DNA of 64,000 nt from CAVPHV01 sp963821095 (GCA_963821095.1 CAWGCJ010000002.1:558001-622000); one strand, 5' to 3'. Shown: positions 8,559-18,437, counted from the stretch's first letter. The notes: a model not told the origin generated them from the letters alone. A program made the numbers and translations.

Positions 8559-9515
8559 CTACTCGGCGGCTACAAACGCCAACAGACGGCGAGCTGCGGT
8601 CCACGGATCGAGTCGGCGCTCCGTGACCTGCGTCAGCATTGCCTCCCACTCGGGGTGATCCAGCGTGGCACGCACCTGCCGCCGCACTGCGGCCGCTACT
8701 GCCGTCTCGACATCGCCGAGCAGTCTGCGGTGCCGCATCGCACCCAGCTCTCCCGAGGCCTCCAAATGGGAGCGGTGGGCGGCGACCGCCTCCCAGAGTT
8801 CAGCAATACCTTGGCCGCTCGAGGCAACCGTTGCGATGACCGGCGGCCACCATTCGCCGTGCCCGCCCAACTCGAGCATCTGCTTGAGGTCGCGCATGGT
8901 CTCGTTGACCCCGGCCCGATCGGCCTTGTTCACCACGAACACGTCGCCGATCTCCAGCAGCCCGGCCTTCGCTGCCTGGATGCTGTCGCCCCAGCCGGGG
9001 TTGAGGACCACCAAAGTGGTGTCGGCGTTGGCCGCGATCTCAACCTCCGCCTGACCAACACCGACCGTTTCGACCAAGATCTCGGGAAAGCCCATTCCGT
9101 CGAGCACGGCCATGGCACGGGGGGTGGCTTCCGATACTCCCCCGAGATGCCCGCGGCTCGCCATGGAGCGGATGTAGACCTCGCCGTCGTCGATGTGGTC
9201 CTGCATGCGGACCCGATCCCCAAGCACGGCGCCGCCGGTGAAAGGACTCGAGGGATCAATCGCTAGGACCGCCACCGAGGAGTCGGTTGCGCGGATCTCG
9301 GAGATGAGGCGGTTGGTCAGCGTCGACTTCCCTGCCCCCGGCGCCCCGGTCAGCCCGGTGGTCCACGCCTCTCCCGTCTGCGGAAACAGCTCCGCCAGGA
9401 TGCGGTCGCCATCGGGATGGTGATCCTCAACGAGCGTGATCATCCGCGCCAATGCCCGGCGATCCCCGCCAGTCGCTTGGGGAATCAGGATCTCAGGATC
9501 GGTGGTGCGTGCCAT
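8559..9515 (-). CDS. meaB: MeaB/ArgK-type GTPase, methylmalonyl-CoA mutase chaperone
   Basis: G3E-family GTPase that protects and reloads the B12 enzyme methylmalonyl-CoA mutase. In 318 residues it shows the P-loop GAPGAGKS (57-64), a conserved AIDPSSPFTGGAVLGDR segment, the ETVGVGQAE switch region and the guanine-specificity motif NKAD. The MASRGHLGG segment is characteristic of MeaB. The mutase itself is not in the window. The start at 9515 is preceded by TAGTCT 8 bases upstream; the longer frame to 10106 is shadow of the neighbouring gene. Confidence 0.95.
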   Translation of the reverse strand: MARTTDPEILIPQATGGDRRALARMITLVEDHHPDGDRILAELFPQTGEAWTTGLTGAPGAGKSTLTNRLISEIRATDSSVAVLAIDPSSPFTGGAVLGDRVRMQDHIDDGEVYIRSMASRGHLGGVSEATPRAMAVLDGMGFPEILVETVGVGQAEVEIAANADTTLVVLNPGWGDSIQAAKAGLLEIGDVFVVNKADRAGVNETMRDLKQMLELGGHGEWWPPVIATVASSGQGIAELWEAVAAHRSHLEASGELGAMRHRRLLGDVETAVAAAVRRQVRATLDHPEWEAMLTQVTERRLDPWTAARRLLAFVAAE

Positions 9516-9523
9516 GCGAGAAG

Positions 9524-9529
9524 AGACTA
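9524..9529 (-). promoter_or_regulatory. -10 element TAGTCT, leaderless meaB
   Basis: TAGTCT on the minus strand, 8 bases before the meaB ATG, in the gap between meaB and the GNAT gene. Confidence 0.5.
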
Positions 9530-9639
9530 GGGCGAAGCACCGCACGGCACTCTCAAGTCCGTCTTGGTGGGGGTGCCGGAGGGGGCGGGCCTCGCGAGTG
9601 CTGCCCGGCGGTTCATCCGACGATGAGACGCAGGTCCGC

Positions 9640-10547
9640 CTACGAAGCTCCTGCGCTGGCTCGGCGAGAGAAGACTGCGGTCTCCTTGACGGGTTCGAAG
9701 CCGACGCTGAGGTAGAGACCCCTCGATGCCGGGTTGTCCGGTTCGAAGACGATCTTGATGCGCACTGCGCCGGCGTCGACGAGAAGGTCGAGGCCGGCGG
9801 TGAGTAGGTGGCGGGCAAGACCTCGTCGCTGGTGATCGTCTTCGGTGCCCATGGGTTCGACCAGGCCCGTGGCGGTTTCCGGGTCAAACCAGAACAACCC
9901 GTACGCCGCAATGCGTGTCGCGACCGTCGAGTATAAGAAGGTCGAGGTCGGGGCGGTACAGCGATGTTTGGCGAAGGCGCGCCTCGACGTCGGGTCCGTT
10001 TCGCGGAATCATGTGATGCGGATGCTGCATCGTGTCGAGGCGACTGAAGAACCGATAGTCCTCGGGCAGCGGGCTGATGCCTGGTCGAGCGTTTGCAGCC
10101 AGCCACGCCTCGACCACGGACACGCTCACCGAAGACCCATCCGTCCCGTCTTCCTCCATCACAAAGCCATGGCCGACCAACACCTCACGCATCACGTCAT
10201 CGGCTAGGTCGACCTCTAGGTCGACGGCGCCAAACCCGGACTCACCGGCGTGAGCAAGGCTGCGCTTGATGACATGTGCAACCCAGTCGGGAGTTGCGTC
10301 GGGCATGACGATCGGGGCGAAGCTATCCCGTCGCCCATGCGGTTGCGATCACTGCAGCCTCGGGGCGACCGAGGTGATCGAACCAGAAGAGCTGAGGGTG
10401 ATTGTCGGTTGAGCGCGGGGTGCGCCACCACCACTGCAGGTCGGCGGCTTCCTACAACCCCTTCGTGGGGTGAAGGCTGCGGACTCGTTGCAGGAGCGCC
10501 GTCACAGCGTCCAAGTAATCGACGCCGACCCGTTGCTCTTCTCGCAT
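9640..10547 (-). CDS. GNAT N-acetyltransferase, frame-interrupted
   Basis: A continuous protein of about 300 residues is seen only by joining pieces across frames. From the ATG at 10547 (GGAGG at proper spacing) it reads MREEQRVGVDYLDAVTALLQ to HPTKGL, meets an in-frame TAG near 10455, continues EAADLQWWWRTP to TAWATG, shifts near 10320 into MPDATPDWVAHVIKRS, then shifts near 9925 into VATRIAAYGLFWFDPE. The last part has the acetyl-CoA-binding motif HQRRGLARHLL and the NPASRGLYLSVGF ending of a GNAT domain; the first half may be a second, divergent GNAT domain. Either a pseudogene or a gene damaged by sequence errors; I favour errors, since codon use and motifs are intact. Confidence 0.75.
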
Positions 10548-10670
10548 TGTTCGCACCTCCCGACCGACGGCGTGGAGATTGCCCCAACCCACCCGACACC
10601 AGGGGTCAGGCGACTCCGGGCCCCATCGCTCGGGTTTGGGGCGCCTCACCCGGCGTGTTCCCGAGGGGAA

Positions 10671-10991
10671 CTACACGGCGACGACTTCGTCGACCCCGGG
10701 GACCCGGTCGCGCAGGATGCGCTCGATCCCGGCGGTGAGAGTCATCGTCGACATTGGGCACCCGCCGCAGGCTCCGACGAGTTGCAGGGACACCCGGCCG
10801 TTCTGGGCACCGAGCAGCACAAGGTCACCGCCATCGGCTTGGAGCGCCGGACGGATGTACTCGAGGGTCTCTTCGAGCAGGGTCACGTCGATGTCGATGC
10901 CGTTGCCATCGGGCGCGTCGGCCTCATCGGCCGCATCCGTCGGCGATGCCACCTCGATGATTGAACTCTGCACGTCACTGTCGTCGGTCAT
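10671..10991 (-). CDS. NifU-type C-terminal domain Fe-S scaffold protein
   Basis: 106 residues. After an acidic N-terminal tail of about 30 residues comes a NifU C-terminal (Nfu-like) domain: LEETLEYIRPALQADGGDLVL, then the cluster-binding CxxC in ACGGCPMSTMTL. Such proteins hold or transfer [4Fe-4S] clusters. A good ribosome site (GAAGGAAATC) precedes the ATG. The gene is intact although both neighbours are frame-interrupted. Confidence 0.93.
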   Translation of the reverse strand: MTDDSDVQSSIIEVASPTDAADEADAPDGNGIDIDVTLLEETLEYIRPALQADGGDLVLLGAQNGRVSLQLVGACGGCPMSTMTLTAGIERILRDRVPGVDEVVAV

Positions 10992-11090
10992 GATTTCCTT
11001 CGCTCGCCCTCTGCAACCACGCAGTCGGGGCTGTATTCCGAATTCGCACTACCAGTGTAGGAGTATTTGGGACGGCACGAGACCTTGAAC

Positions 11091-11643
11091 TCAAAGACCC
11101 AGCGTGATCGCTGCCCTCTCCAAGACTTCGGGACCGGCCACTGCGGCGATCTGCGCCGCCTTGGCCGGGTTGTGAACTCGATAGAGGTGATACCAGCGCC
11201 ACATCGAGTCGAACGAGACCGACACCCCATCGACTTCAAAATGTCGGCGAGGTCGATGTCGATCGGGAACGTAGCAACCTCCCCGTCGACCTCGATGGCG
11301 AGGTCACCGATGATGTCGACGCCAATCTGGTGACCGCCGGGGGTCGAAGCCGTCGCGTTCGGTCGGGTAGTTCGGCCCGGACCAACCATGTGCTCCGCCA
11401 GGGAGGAGGGGCCTCCTGTCGCACGACGGGATTGAACGACTCGAGGGCCGCCATCACCCCATCCTGTCGGTCGGCCGATGTGCAGATGTCGAGGTCACCA
11501 ACCACAACGTCGAGACCGCGACAGGCCAGCATGGCGCTGCCACCGACCACAAAGGGGACCCCGTGGCGATGGAGGCGTCGTGCCACGTCGGCCAATGCCG
11601 CCCGCAACTGCGGCGCCAGAAGCCCTGCATCTAGCGCGGCCAT
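11091..11643 (-). CDS. nucleotidyltransferase-fold protein, frame-interrupted
   Basis: Starting at the ATG at 11643, the first part reads as a nucleotidyltransferase-like domain: VPFVVGGSAMLACRG, then DLDICTSADR, the GGSA...DxD pattern of the MNT/AbiEii-like superfamily. The frame shifts near 11370 into TASTPGGHQIGVDIIGDLAI...DIDLADI and again near 11240 (beside a TTTT run) into EVDGVSVSFDSMWRWYHLYR, ending in GLERAAITLGL-like sequence and TGA at 11091. Rejoined length is about 184 residues. Such proteins are found as toxin or metabolic nucleotidyltransferases; no antitoxin partner is visible. The gene starts inside the last codons of the SpoIID gene. Confidence 0.7.
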
Positions 11644-12963
11644 TGGTTTCCCGGTCTTGGGCCGAGCGGCGTCCGCCTGGTGAGATCGGCGGGCACCATG
11701 GCGATGCCGCTCGGGGTCTGGCGGATGTGCCATTCGCCACCCGAGACCGTGCCGAGCAATCTGCCGTTGGCCCGGACCAAGAATGGCCCCGAGGCATCCA
11801 CGGTCACGTCGGTTTGCCCCCAGGTGAGCCCGACTCGGACGACATCCGGGATCAGATCGTCGGCCTCTTCGGCCGCCAGGCCCGTGTAGTAGTGAGAGAG
11901 AATCTCGTCGTAGGTGAAACCCTGGTCCGCCATCGCCTTGGCCCCGTACTGGCTCATTCCGATTTGGTGGCCCCAGCCTTCTCCGGTGATGACGATCCTC
12001 GCCGCAGGGGGAAGGTCACTGGGGGGAAGGTGGTCGACCCAGGGGCGAAGGCGGCGCTTGGGGCGCCGCCTCGAGTTCGGCGTCAAATGTGTACGAGAGG
12101 ATCGCCTGCGGCCAGGGCCGGCCGCTCGGCGCTCGCGCCGGGAGCAACCCGGGGAACAGGTCATCGCCATAACGATTGAAGACCCCGCGGACATCGGTCA
12201 TCAAGATGGAGGTGACGCCCTCAGGCGACCCAATCTGGAGGTGGGACTGGCCGCCACCGTCGGGGGGGCCGGTCACCGTTGCAGATTCGATCGGGCTCCC
12301 CACTTCGTAGCCGCCGGCAGCAAGCACCGTGACAAACACGTCCTCGGGAAGGTCAACGATCCACTCCTCGAACGGGGTCACCCCCTCCTCGGGAGAATCG
12401 ACCGCCTGCAGATAGGGAATCGGCGATGAATCCCACACGTCCTGCACCGAACGAGTCCGCGACCCGGCGCTCGACGAGTAGAGGGCCTGGGCGGGCAATC
12501 CTCCGTAGACGAGGATCTCGCCACTCGTGGTTTCGATCGCACTCAGCCAGCGATCGCCGTCCTGGCCTTCGATGGCGCCGATCCCGGCATACACCTGACA
12601 CGCTGACGTAGCGCAGATGTCGTAGCTGTGGGCTTGTCCCGTTTCGCTTCTCCCCCGCTCCAAGGTCCATGCCAGATAGGTCCGCGCCGCGACCACCTGG
12701 GCCTGCAGCGCCGCTTCCGGCCAGGAGAACGGGACCTCTCGAATCCCCCCCAGGTAGGTGTCGAGTTGAGCCTCCTCGATCACGGCGAGCCCGTCGGCGT
12801 ACAGCACGATCTCCATTGGCCCGCGATAGCGCCGGTCGTTGAGTTCGAATGTGGTATCGCCAATCGCTTCGAGTTCGACGACTTCGGCATCGTTCGCCGT
12901 CGCCGGCGGAGCGGTCGCGACCAGGGCGACCACGGCGATCAGAACGGAAAGTAGGCGGCGCAT
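11631..12963 (-). CDS. SpoIID/LytB domain secreted protein, frame-interrupted
   Basis: Secreted peptidoglycan-related protein of about 440 residues. A signal peptide (MRRLLSVLIAVVALVATAPPATA) is followed by the SpoIID domain: LDTYLGGIREVPFSWPEAALQAQ, AARTYLAWTL, then EGWGHQIGMSQYGAKAMA, the canonical end of the domain, with YDEILSHYYTG after it. SpoIID-type enzymes are lytic transglycosylases acting on denuded glycan. The frame breaks once near 12035; the second piece (SDLPPAARIVITGEGWG) completes the domain. A CACAAT lies 6 bases before the ATG. Confidence 0.85.
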
Positions 12964-12969
12964 CCCGCG

Positions 12970-12975
12970 ATTGTG
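12970..12975 (-). promoter_or_regulatory. possible -10 element CACAAT, leaderless SpoIID gene
   Basis: CACAAT 6 bases before the ATG at 12963. The first base departs from the TAnnnT pattern of other genes here. Confidence 0.35.
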
Positions 12976-13090
12976 TCAGCTTGCGGGACGTATGGGTGAC
13001 AACTCCTGATGCCACGGCTCTGCAGGTAGCGGGTTCGCCCTACCCGGGTGCGGCCGCCTGCACATTCGGGGCGGCGACCCGGCACCGGAT

Positions 13091-14341
13091 TCAGCTCCGC
13101 CGAATCCTTGCCCCCATCGCCTGCAGCTTCTCAACAAAGCCCTCGTAACCGCGGTCGATGTGGTCGGCTTCATTGACCGTGGTCTCGCCATCGGCACGCA
13201 GCCCGGCAAGCACCAGGGCGGCACCGGCCCGAATGTCGCAACCGTCGACCTCACACCCACTGAGGCGGTCGGTTCCCCGGATGACGACGTGCTGGCCGTC
13301 GGTGTGGATGTCGGCGCCCATCCGATTGAGCTCGCCGATGTAGCGGAATCGAGCTGCGTAGACGTTCTCGGTCATGATCGAAACGCCTTCGCCGATCGAA
13401 AGGAGCGCAACCATTTGGGGATGCATGTCGGTGTGAAACCCCGGGTACGGCAGCGTGGCGAAGTCCACCGCGACCGGGCGCTCTGGACCGTGTACCCGCA
13501 GCCAGTCCTCGCCGGTCTCGATACGACACCCGGCCGCTTCCATCTTGCGCAGCTCCATCCGGAGGTGGTCAGGAATGCAGCGGTGCACCGTGACGTCACC
13601 CCCGGTGATGGCTCCGGCCAGGGCGTAGGTGCCGGCCTCGAGGCGATCCGGGACAACTCGATGCTCGGCGGGTTCGAGGTGGTCGACGCCGTGGATTCGG
13701 ATCGTCGACGTCCCGGCACCTTCGATCTTGGCCCCCATCTTGTTGAGGAACTCGGCAAGATCGGCCAACTCCGGCTCGCGAGCCGCGTTGGTGATCACGG
13801 TCTCGCCGCTCGCCAACACCCCCGCCAGCAGGATGTTCTCCGTTGCGCCGACGCTGGGGAACTCCAGCACCACATCCGTGCCGATGAGTCCGTCATGCGC
13901 CCGACCTTCGAGCACCCCGTGCTCGAGTTCGAACTCGGCGCCCATTTGCCGGAGCCCATCGAGGTGCATGTCGATCGGCCTCGAGCCAAAATCGTCGCCA
14001 CCCGGTAGGGCGACACGAGCAACTCCGCCCCGAGCGAGCAGTGCCCCCAAGATGAGGATCGAGGCGCGCATCTTGCGAACGAGGTCGAGGGGCGCTTCAG
14101 GGTTCGGGGTCTCTGGAACATCGATGACCAGCGAGGTGCCTTCTCGGACACACCGGGCCCCCACGTGGTCGAGGACCTGACCCATGATCTCGACATCGAG
14201 AATGCCGGGAACGTTGTGGAGTACGTGGCGCCCCGGCGCCAACAACACCGCAACCATGTGCTTCAAGACGGCGTTCTTGGCCCCCAAGACAGTCACTTCG
14301 CCGGAGACCGGCGTGCCGCCGATCACAGATATCACACTCAT
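13091..14341 (-). CDS. murA: UDP-GlcNAc 1-carboxyvinyltransferase MurA with Asp active site
   Basis: First committed step of peptidoglycan synthesis: transfers enolpyruvate from PEP to UDP-N-acetylglucosamine in the cytoplasm. 416 residues, normal length, intact. The conserved GAKNA lysine (K22) and the PDRLEAGTYALAGAITGGDV, DHIDRGYEGF and FHTDMHPQM segments identify MurA. The loop that carries Cys115 in E. coli reads LPGGDDFGSR here, so the Cys position is Asp116. The Cys-to-Asp form is known in mycobacteria and gives natural fosfomycin insensitivity. The start at 14341 has TACACT 6 bases upstream, so it is probably leaderless. Confidence 0.96.
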   Translation of the reverse strand: MSVISVIGGTPVSGEVTVLGAKNAVLKHMVAVLLAPGRHVLHNVPGILDVEIMGQVLDHVGARCVREGTSLVIDVPETPNPEAPLDLVRKMRASILILGALLARGGVARVALPGGDDFGSRPIDMHLDGLRQMGAEFELEHGVLEGRAHDGLIGTDVVLEFPSVGATENILLAGVLASGETVITNAAREPELADLAEFLNKMGAKIEGAGTSTIRIHGVDHLEPAEHRVVPDRLEAGTYALAGAITGGDVTVHRCIPDHLRMELRKMEAAGCRIETGEDWLRVHGPERPVAVDFATLPYPGFHTDMHPQMVALLSIGEGVSIMTENVYAARFRYIGELNRMGADIHTDGQHVVIRGTDRLSGCEVDGCDIRAGAALVLAGLRADGETTVNEADHIDRGYEGFVEKLQAMGARIRRS

Positions 14342-14347
14342 GCCCGA

Positions 14348-14353
14348 AGTGTA
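14348..14353 (-). promoter_or_regulatory. -10 element TACACT, leaderless murA
   Basis: TACACT on the minus strand, exactly 6 bases before the murA ATG. Confidence 0.6.
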
Positions 14354-14413
14354 CGACCCGAGACCGCACCCGACGTGCCGAGCGCGAATCCCAGCCCTGA
14401 TCGCCCGCCGGAG

Positions 14414-14419
14414 TAGATT
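14414..14419 (+). promoter_or_regulatory. -10 element TAGATT before lutA
   Basis: TAGATT lies 6 bases before a GTG at 14426 that opens a ten-codon frame ending inside the lutA start codon. Confidence 0.5.
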
Positions 14420-14425
14420 GCCACA

Positions 14426-14458
14426 GTGGAAACCGCACGCCAGCCCGCGCACCGATGA
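14426..14458 (+). CDS. possible ten-codon leader ORF coupled to lutA
   Basis: From GTG 14426 the frame reads VETARQPAHR and stops with TGA at 14456-14458, overlapping the lutA ATG (14455-14457) as ATGA. The GTG has the same 6-base distance from its -10 hexamer as other leaderless genes in this window. It would let ribosomes load on a leaderless mRNA and pass to lutA, which has no clear Shine-Dalgarno sequence. Too short to be sure. Confidence 0.35.
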   Translation: METARQPAHR

Positions 14459-15198
14459 AGGTCGGCCTCTTCCCGACCTGCCTCGTTGCGGCGTCGGCGC
14501 CCGACATCGCCGTTGCCGCCAGGACACTCCTCGAGCAACTAGGCCATGACGTCGTTCTGCTCGACGCAGCCACCTGCTGCGGCCAGCCGGCGTGGAACTC
14601 CGGCCAACGAGACGCAGCCCGTCCAGTTGCCGACGCAACCCTGCGAGCGTTTGCCGCCGCAGAGGTCGACGCCATCGTGATCCCGTCCGGGAGCTGTACC
14701 GCAATGGTCCGCGACTACTGGCCTCAGCTGTTTACGGACGACGACACTCGGAGCTCATCCGTTGCCGCCGCCATCGACCGCTCGATGGAGTTGACCGAGT
14801 TCCTCGCGGCGCATGCTGAAGGGCCGATCGAAATCAACGCCGGCGACGAGGTCGTCTACCACCCTTCGTGTCACATGACCCGTCTCCTCGGCCTGGTTGC
14901 AGAACCGCTCGAAATCCTCGAACGCCTCGGATACACGCCGACCGCTCACGCCGCCTCGGGACGCTGTTGTGGCTTCGGCGGTCTCTTCTCAATCAAGTTT
15001 CCCGAACTGTCAGTGGCCATGGCCGACGACGTTCTCGACGGAATGATCGACGCCGCAGGCACGACGGTGACGGGGTGTGATCTCTCCTGTCTCCTCCAAC
15101 TCTCATCTCGCGCCAATTTCCGTGCCCTCGATCTCAGATTCGTCCACATCGCCCAACTAGGCGCCGAGACCGGCGCTCCGGAAGGGCAGGCGCCATGA
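14455..15198 (+). CDS. lutA: LutA, (Fe-S)-binding subunit of L-lactate oxidation complex
   Basis: First gene of a lutABC-type operon whose products oxidise L-lactate to pyruvate. The 247-residue protein has two cysteine-rich CCG domains: CCGQPAWNSGQ near residue 41-50 and CCGFGGLFSIKFPE near 177, with GLFPTCLV at the start and YHPSCHMTR between them. These bind Fe-S clusters. It is intact, unlike lutB and lutC. The lutB ATG (15195) overlaps its stop (ATGA), so the operon is coupled. Confidence 0.92.
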   Translation: MKVGLFPTCLVAASAPDIAVAARTLLEQLGHDVVLLDAATCCGQPAWNSGQRDAARPVADATLRAFAAAEVDAIVIPSGSCTAMVRDYWPQLFTDDDTRSSSVAAAIDRSMELTEFLAAHAEGPIEINAGDEVVYHPSCHMTRLLGLVAEPLEILERLGYTPTAHAASGRCCGFGGLFSIKFPELSVAMADDVLDGMIDAAGTTVTGCDLSCLLQLSSRANFRALDLRFVHIAQLGAETGAPEGQAP

Positions 15199-16574
15199 CC
15201 GACAGCCAGTCACTGCGGGCTCGAACCGCTGCCGGCGAGGCCGACACCGGGCTGAGATCCAACCTGCACAATGCCGTGGCGCAGCTCGAGTCACAAGCCG
15301 GAGGCGTACGCCGAATACCGCGACCTCGATGCGGCACACGCTGCAGGGCAGCGCATCAGGCTCGACACGTTGCGCAGGCTTCCCGAACTGCTCGGCACCA
15401 TGGCCGACAACGTCCTCGGCGCCGGTGGCTACGTTCATTGGGCCGACACCGGCAGCTCGGCAGCCAACTACGTTCAGGGCGTGTTGCGGCGCCACGCCGC
15501 CACACGAATCGTGAAGTCGAAGTCGATGCTGTCTGAGGAGATCCACCTCAACACCCATCTCGAACAGGCCGGCTACGACGTGACCGAAACCGACCTCGGC
15601 GAGTGGATCGTCCAGCTCGCCGGCCAGACCCCGAGCCACATCCTGGCGCCCGCCGTTCACCTCAACCGGATGGAGATAGCCGAGATCTTCGATGCTGCTG
15701 CATCCGAGCCACTCGACCGCGACATCTCGGCACTCACCAGCTTCGCCAGGTCGCGGCTACGCCGAAGCGTTCCGGCAGGCCGACGTCGGCATCACCGGGG
15801 TCAACTTCGCCGTGGCAGAGTCTGGGGCAGTGGTGGTCGTCACCAACGAGGGCAACGCCGGCCTCGCCGCTGCGCTCCCGAAGGTCCACATCGCTCTGAT
15901 GGGGATGGAACGCATCGTGGAGTCCTGGCGAGAGCTCGATGTGCTCATGGCGCTGCTTGCCCGCGCCGCCACCGGCCAGTCCATCAGCACCTACGTCGAT
16001 TGGATCGGCGGTGCCCGCCGCGACCGGGAACACGACGGACCCGATGAGTTCCACCTCGTCATCGTCGACAACGGCCGGTCGGACATCCTGGGCTCCGAGT
16101 ACAACCAGGTTCTCACCTGCATCCGTTGCGGGGCGTGCTCGAACGTGTGCCCGGTGTATTCGACCATCGGCGGCCACGCTTACGGCTCGGTGTACACCGG
16201 ACCCATCGGCGCCGTGCTCACTCCGCTGCTGACCCCCGACGCCGGCCTCAATGATCTTGCCTTCGCCTCCTCGTTGTGCGGGGCGTGTTCGGCAAACCTG
16301 CCCGGTGGGGATCCCGCTCCACGACCTCCTCCTCGAACTCCGCTCCCGGGAGTCTGACCAAGCGGGGTCCGCCGAAAAGGCGGCGTGGAGCCTGTGGTCG
16401 AGGATGTGGAGCAAGCCGAGTCGCTATCAGCGTTCGCTGTCGACGGCGGCCCGCTTCCGGTTCGGCGGCTCGTCTCCCGCTACCGGGACCGACCAAACGT
16501 TGGGGCATTGGAAGGGCCCCCTTCCAATCGCCGCCAAGTCCCTGCGCAAGCTCTGGAAACGGCCGAGATCATGA
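15195..16574 (+). CDS. lutB: LutB, ferredoxin-like subunit, frame-interrupted
   Basis: Iron-sulfur electron carrier of the lactate oxidation complex, about 460 residues after joining. Pieces: TDSQSLRARTAAGEAD..., a shift near 15290 into EAYAEYRDLDAAHAAGQRIR and WIVQLAGQTPSHILAPAVH, a shift near 15755 into GYAEAFRQADVGITGVNFA, the first 4Fe-4S motif CIRCGACSNVCPVY, then a shift near 16290 between LCGACS and TCPVGIPLHDLLLELR, which splits the second 4Fe-4S motif. It ends KLWKRPRS with its TGA overlapping the lutC ATG. Motif order and length match LutB (YkgF), so I read it as one gene with indels. Confidence 0.85.
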
Positions 16575-17253
16575 GCGTGCCCACCTCCGATCGAGAGTCG
16601 GGCAACCGTGACGGGTTCCTTGCCAAAGTGGCGGCGCGCAGCAATCTGCCGACCACCGACCACCTCATTGCCGCCGATGATGAGGCTGCGGGCGGGCTCG
16701 AATACGCCACGGACCTCTCCGACCCGGTCGCCGCCTTCACCGCGGGCGCCGAGGGTCACGGCTCGACCGTGTACCTGGTTCGCAACGACGCCGACCATTT
16801 GGCCGCAGTACTCGATATCGCATCCACCTTCGATATCGACCGAGTTCTCCATCTCCGATGAACCCGCATCTCACGAGTTCGGCAGCCTGCTCGAGCAGGC
16901 AGGAGCAACGCGTGAACCGAATCTCGGACCCGCGGCAGCTCACCCAACATGACACGGTGGTGACCGCGGCTGCGGCGGGCATCGCCCTCACCGGATCGAT
17001 CGCCCTTGCCAGCGGAGCGCTCGGATCAAGGTTGCTGACAACCCTGCCCAAGCGGCACATTGCGCTGCTCGAAGCAACCGCAATCGTCCCCACCCCCCGA
17101 GAGGTCTACCAAGGGTTTGCCGAGGGCCGTTGGCCTGGTTCGGCCCTCGTCATCGCTACCGGACCAAGCCGGTCGGGAGACATCGAGATGGAGATCACCC
17201 TCGGCGTCCACGGCCCCGGCGAAGTGATCGTGGTCGTCGACGCCCGGACCTGA
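16571..17253 (+). CDS. lutC: LutC, LUD-domain subunit, frame-interrupted
   Basis: Third Lut subunit, about 227 residues. The start MSVPTSDRESGNRDGF leads through DPVAAFTAGAEGHGSTVYLV; the frame shifts near 16850 into SDEPASHEFGSLLEQAG and again near 16940 into DPRQLTQHDTVVTAAAAGIA. The LUD-domain core GITxA-like segment is ALTGSIALASGALGSR and the end LLTTLPKRHIALLEATAIVPT is typical of LutC/YkgG. It closes the lutABC operon. Confidence 0.83.
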
Positions 17254-17257
17254 GCGG

Positions 17258-17781
17258 TCAGGGCCCGAACGGCTCGAAGCTGTCCAAGAACACCGCGGCG
17301 TGGTCTTCCCAACTCGAGTTGGGGCCACGTACCTCGACACCCAGACCATTGACACTGTCGAGGCCGATCAGCCGGAACCACAGCCGGCCATCCTGGAACG
17401 CGCCGACGGACTCAACCGATCCGTCCTCGAGCGCCCGCTTCTCAGCCAATGAAGCCTTGCCGCCGTCGAGCGACGACCAGAAGACGTCGACGACACCCGA
17501 CACCGCCTGCGGCCACGTGCCGCCGTTGGCCTTCACCAACCCTTCCATGTTGACGCCCGATGCGGTGGCCCGGATCGTCGTCCGGGTCCAGGGGATGGTG
17601 AAACACCACGAAGCTCTCCCCCACATCCTCAACCACCCAATCCGACGGACTCGAGATGCAAAACGTCTCGGTGCACAACGGTTCGGAGCCTGCGACGGGC
17701 GGAGCTTCGGGGCCGGTTGAGCACGCAGCCGCCAGCAGAACGATCCCAACCAGTAGAGCCGCGGAGCGACGACAGATCCAT
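17258..17781 (-). CDS. putative lipoprotein, frame-interrupted
   Basis: A lipoprotein signal reads SAALLVGIVLLAAACSTGP with lipobox LAAAC. The body continues SEPLCTETFCISSPSDWVVEDVGESFVVFHHP, shifts near 17575 into NMEGLVKANGGTWPQAVSG and ends DHAAVFLDSFEPFGP. An ATG at 17781 is in a different frame from the hydrophobic segment, so a further shift inside the signal peptide, or a non-ATG start, is needed. About 170 residues, family not recognised. It converges with lutC. Confidence 0.6.
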
Positions 17782-17907
17782 GCCGGCAGGGTACTTCGGA
17801 AGATTCCGGCAACGTCCGGGCGCCGCCCGATGCCGCCCGGTCGGTAGATTGGCGTCGGCGGGTCACCCCAGTCGGCCTGCGTCACCAACGAGCAAGGAAG
17901 CCACCTC

Positions 17908-18358
17908 ATGCGCATCGTCATCGGCGCCGACCACGCCGGATTCCCCCTCAAGCAGGAACTGCTCGAATTGCTGGCTACAACCGACCACACCATCGTCGAC
18001 GTAGGCACCAACTCGACCGAGCCGGTCGACTACCCGGACTATGCGGCGGCAGTCGGTCGTGCCGTTCTCGACGGCCGGGCCGACCGAGGCATCGTCGTCT
18101 GCGGTTCCGGGGCAGGTGCCGCAATCGCGGCCAACAAACTCGACGGGATTCGCTGCGCGCTCAAGTCGACGATACTATACGGCGCACCAAGCGGTTGAGC
18201 ACGACGACGTGAACGTCATTGCCTTGGCCTCGCGAGTCGTGGGCCCCGCGTCGTCATGGGAGATCGTCGAGTCCTTCCTCGGCGCCGAGTTCATTCCCGA
18301 AGACCGCTACGTGCGGCGTCTCAACAAGGTTCTCGACCTCGAAAGAGACCATCGTTAG
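17908..18358 (+). CDS. rpiB: RpiB/LacA-type ribose-5-phosphate isomerase B, frame-interrupted
   Basis: Would interconvert ribulose-5-P and ribose-5-P. It starts MRIVIGADHAGFPLKQELLE with AAGGAAG upstream, and has GTNSTEPVDYPDYA and the active-site loop VVCGSGAGAAIAANK with the catalytic Cys. After a shift near 18170 it continues TAHQAVEHDDVNVIALASRVVG to RYVRRLNKVLDLE, the usual end. About 150 residues, normal for RpiB. It is a stand-alone paralogue of the RpiB in the microcompartment operon, which lacks this cysteine. Confidence 0.88.
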
Positions 18359-18437
18359 CGGCCTCCGGGTTGCCGACGGTGCGATCTCTGGAGCGGTATA
18401 CCATTGCGGGACCTCCCGACGAGCGACGAGCAGGCCA

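Noticed and set aside
9516..10106. N-terminal extension of meaB to 10106
   Set aside because: MeaB begins at 9515 with a -10 element; the extension is Arg/Ser/Pro-rich shadow of the GNAT gene.
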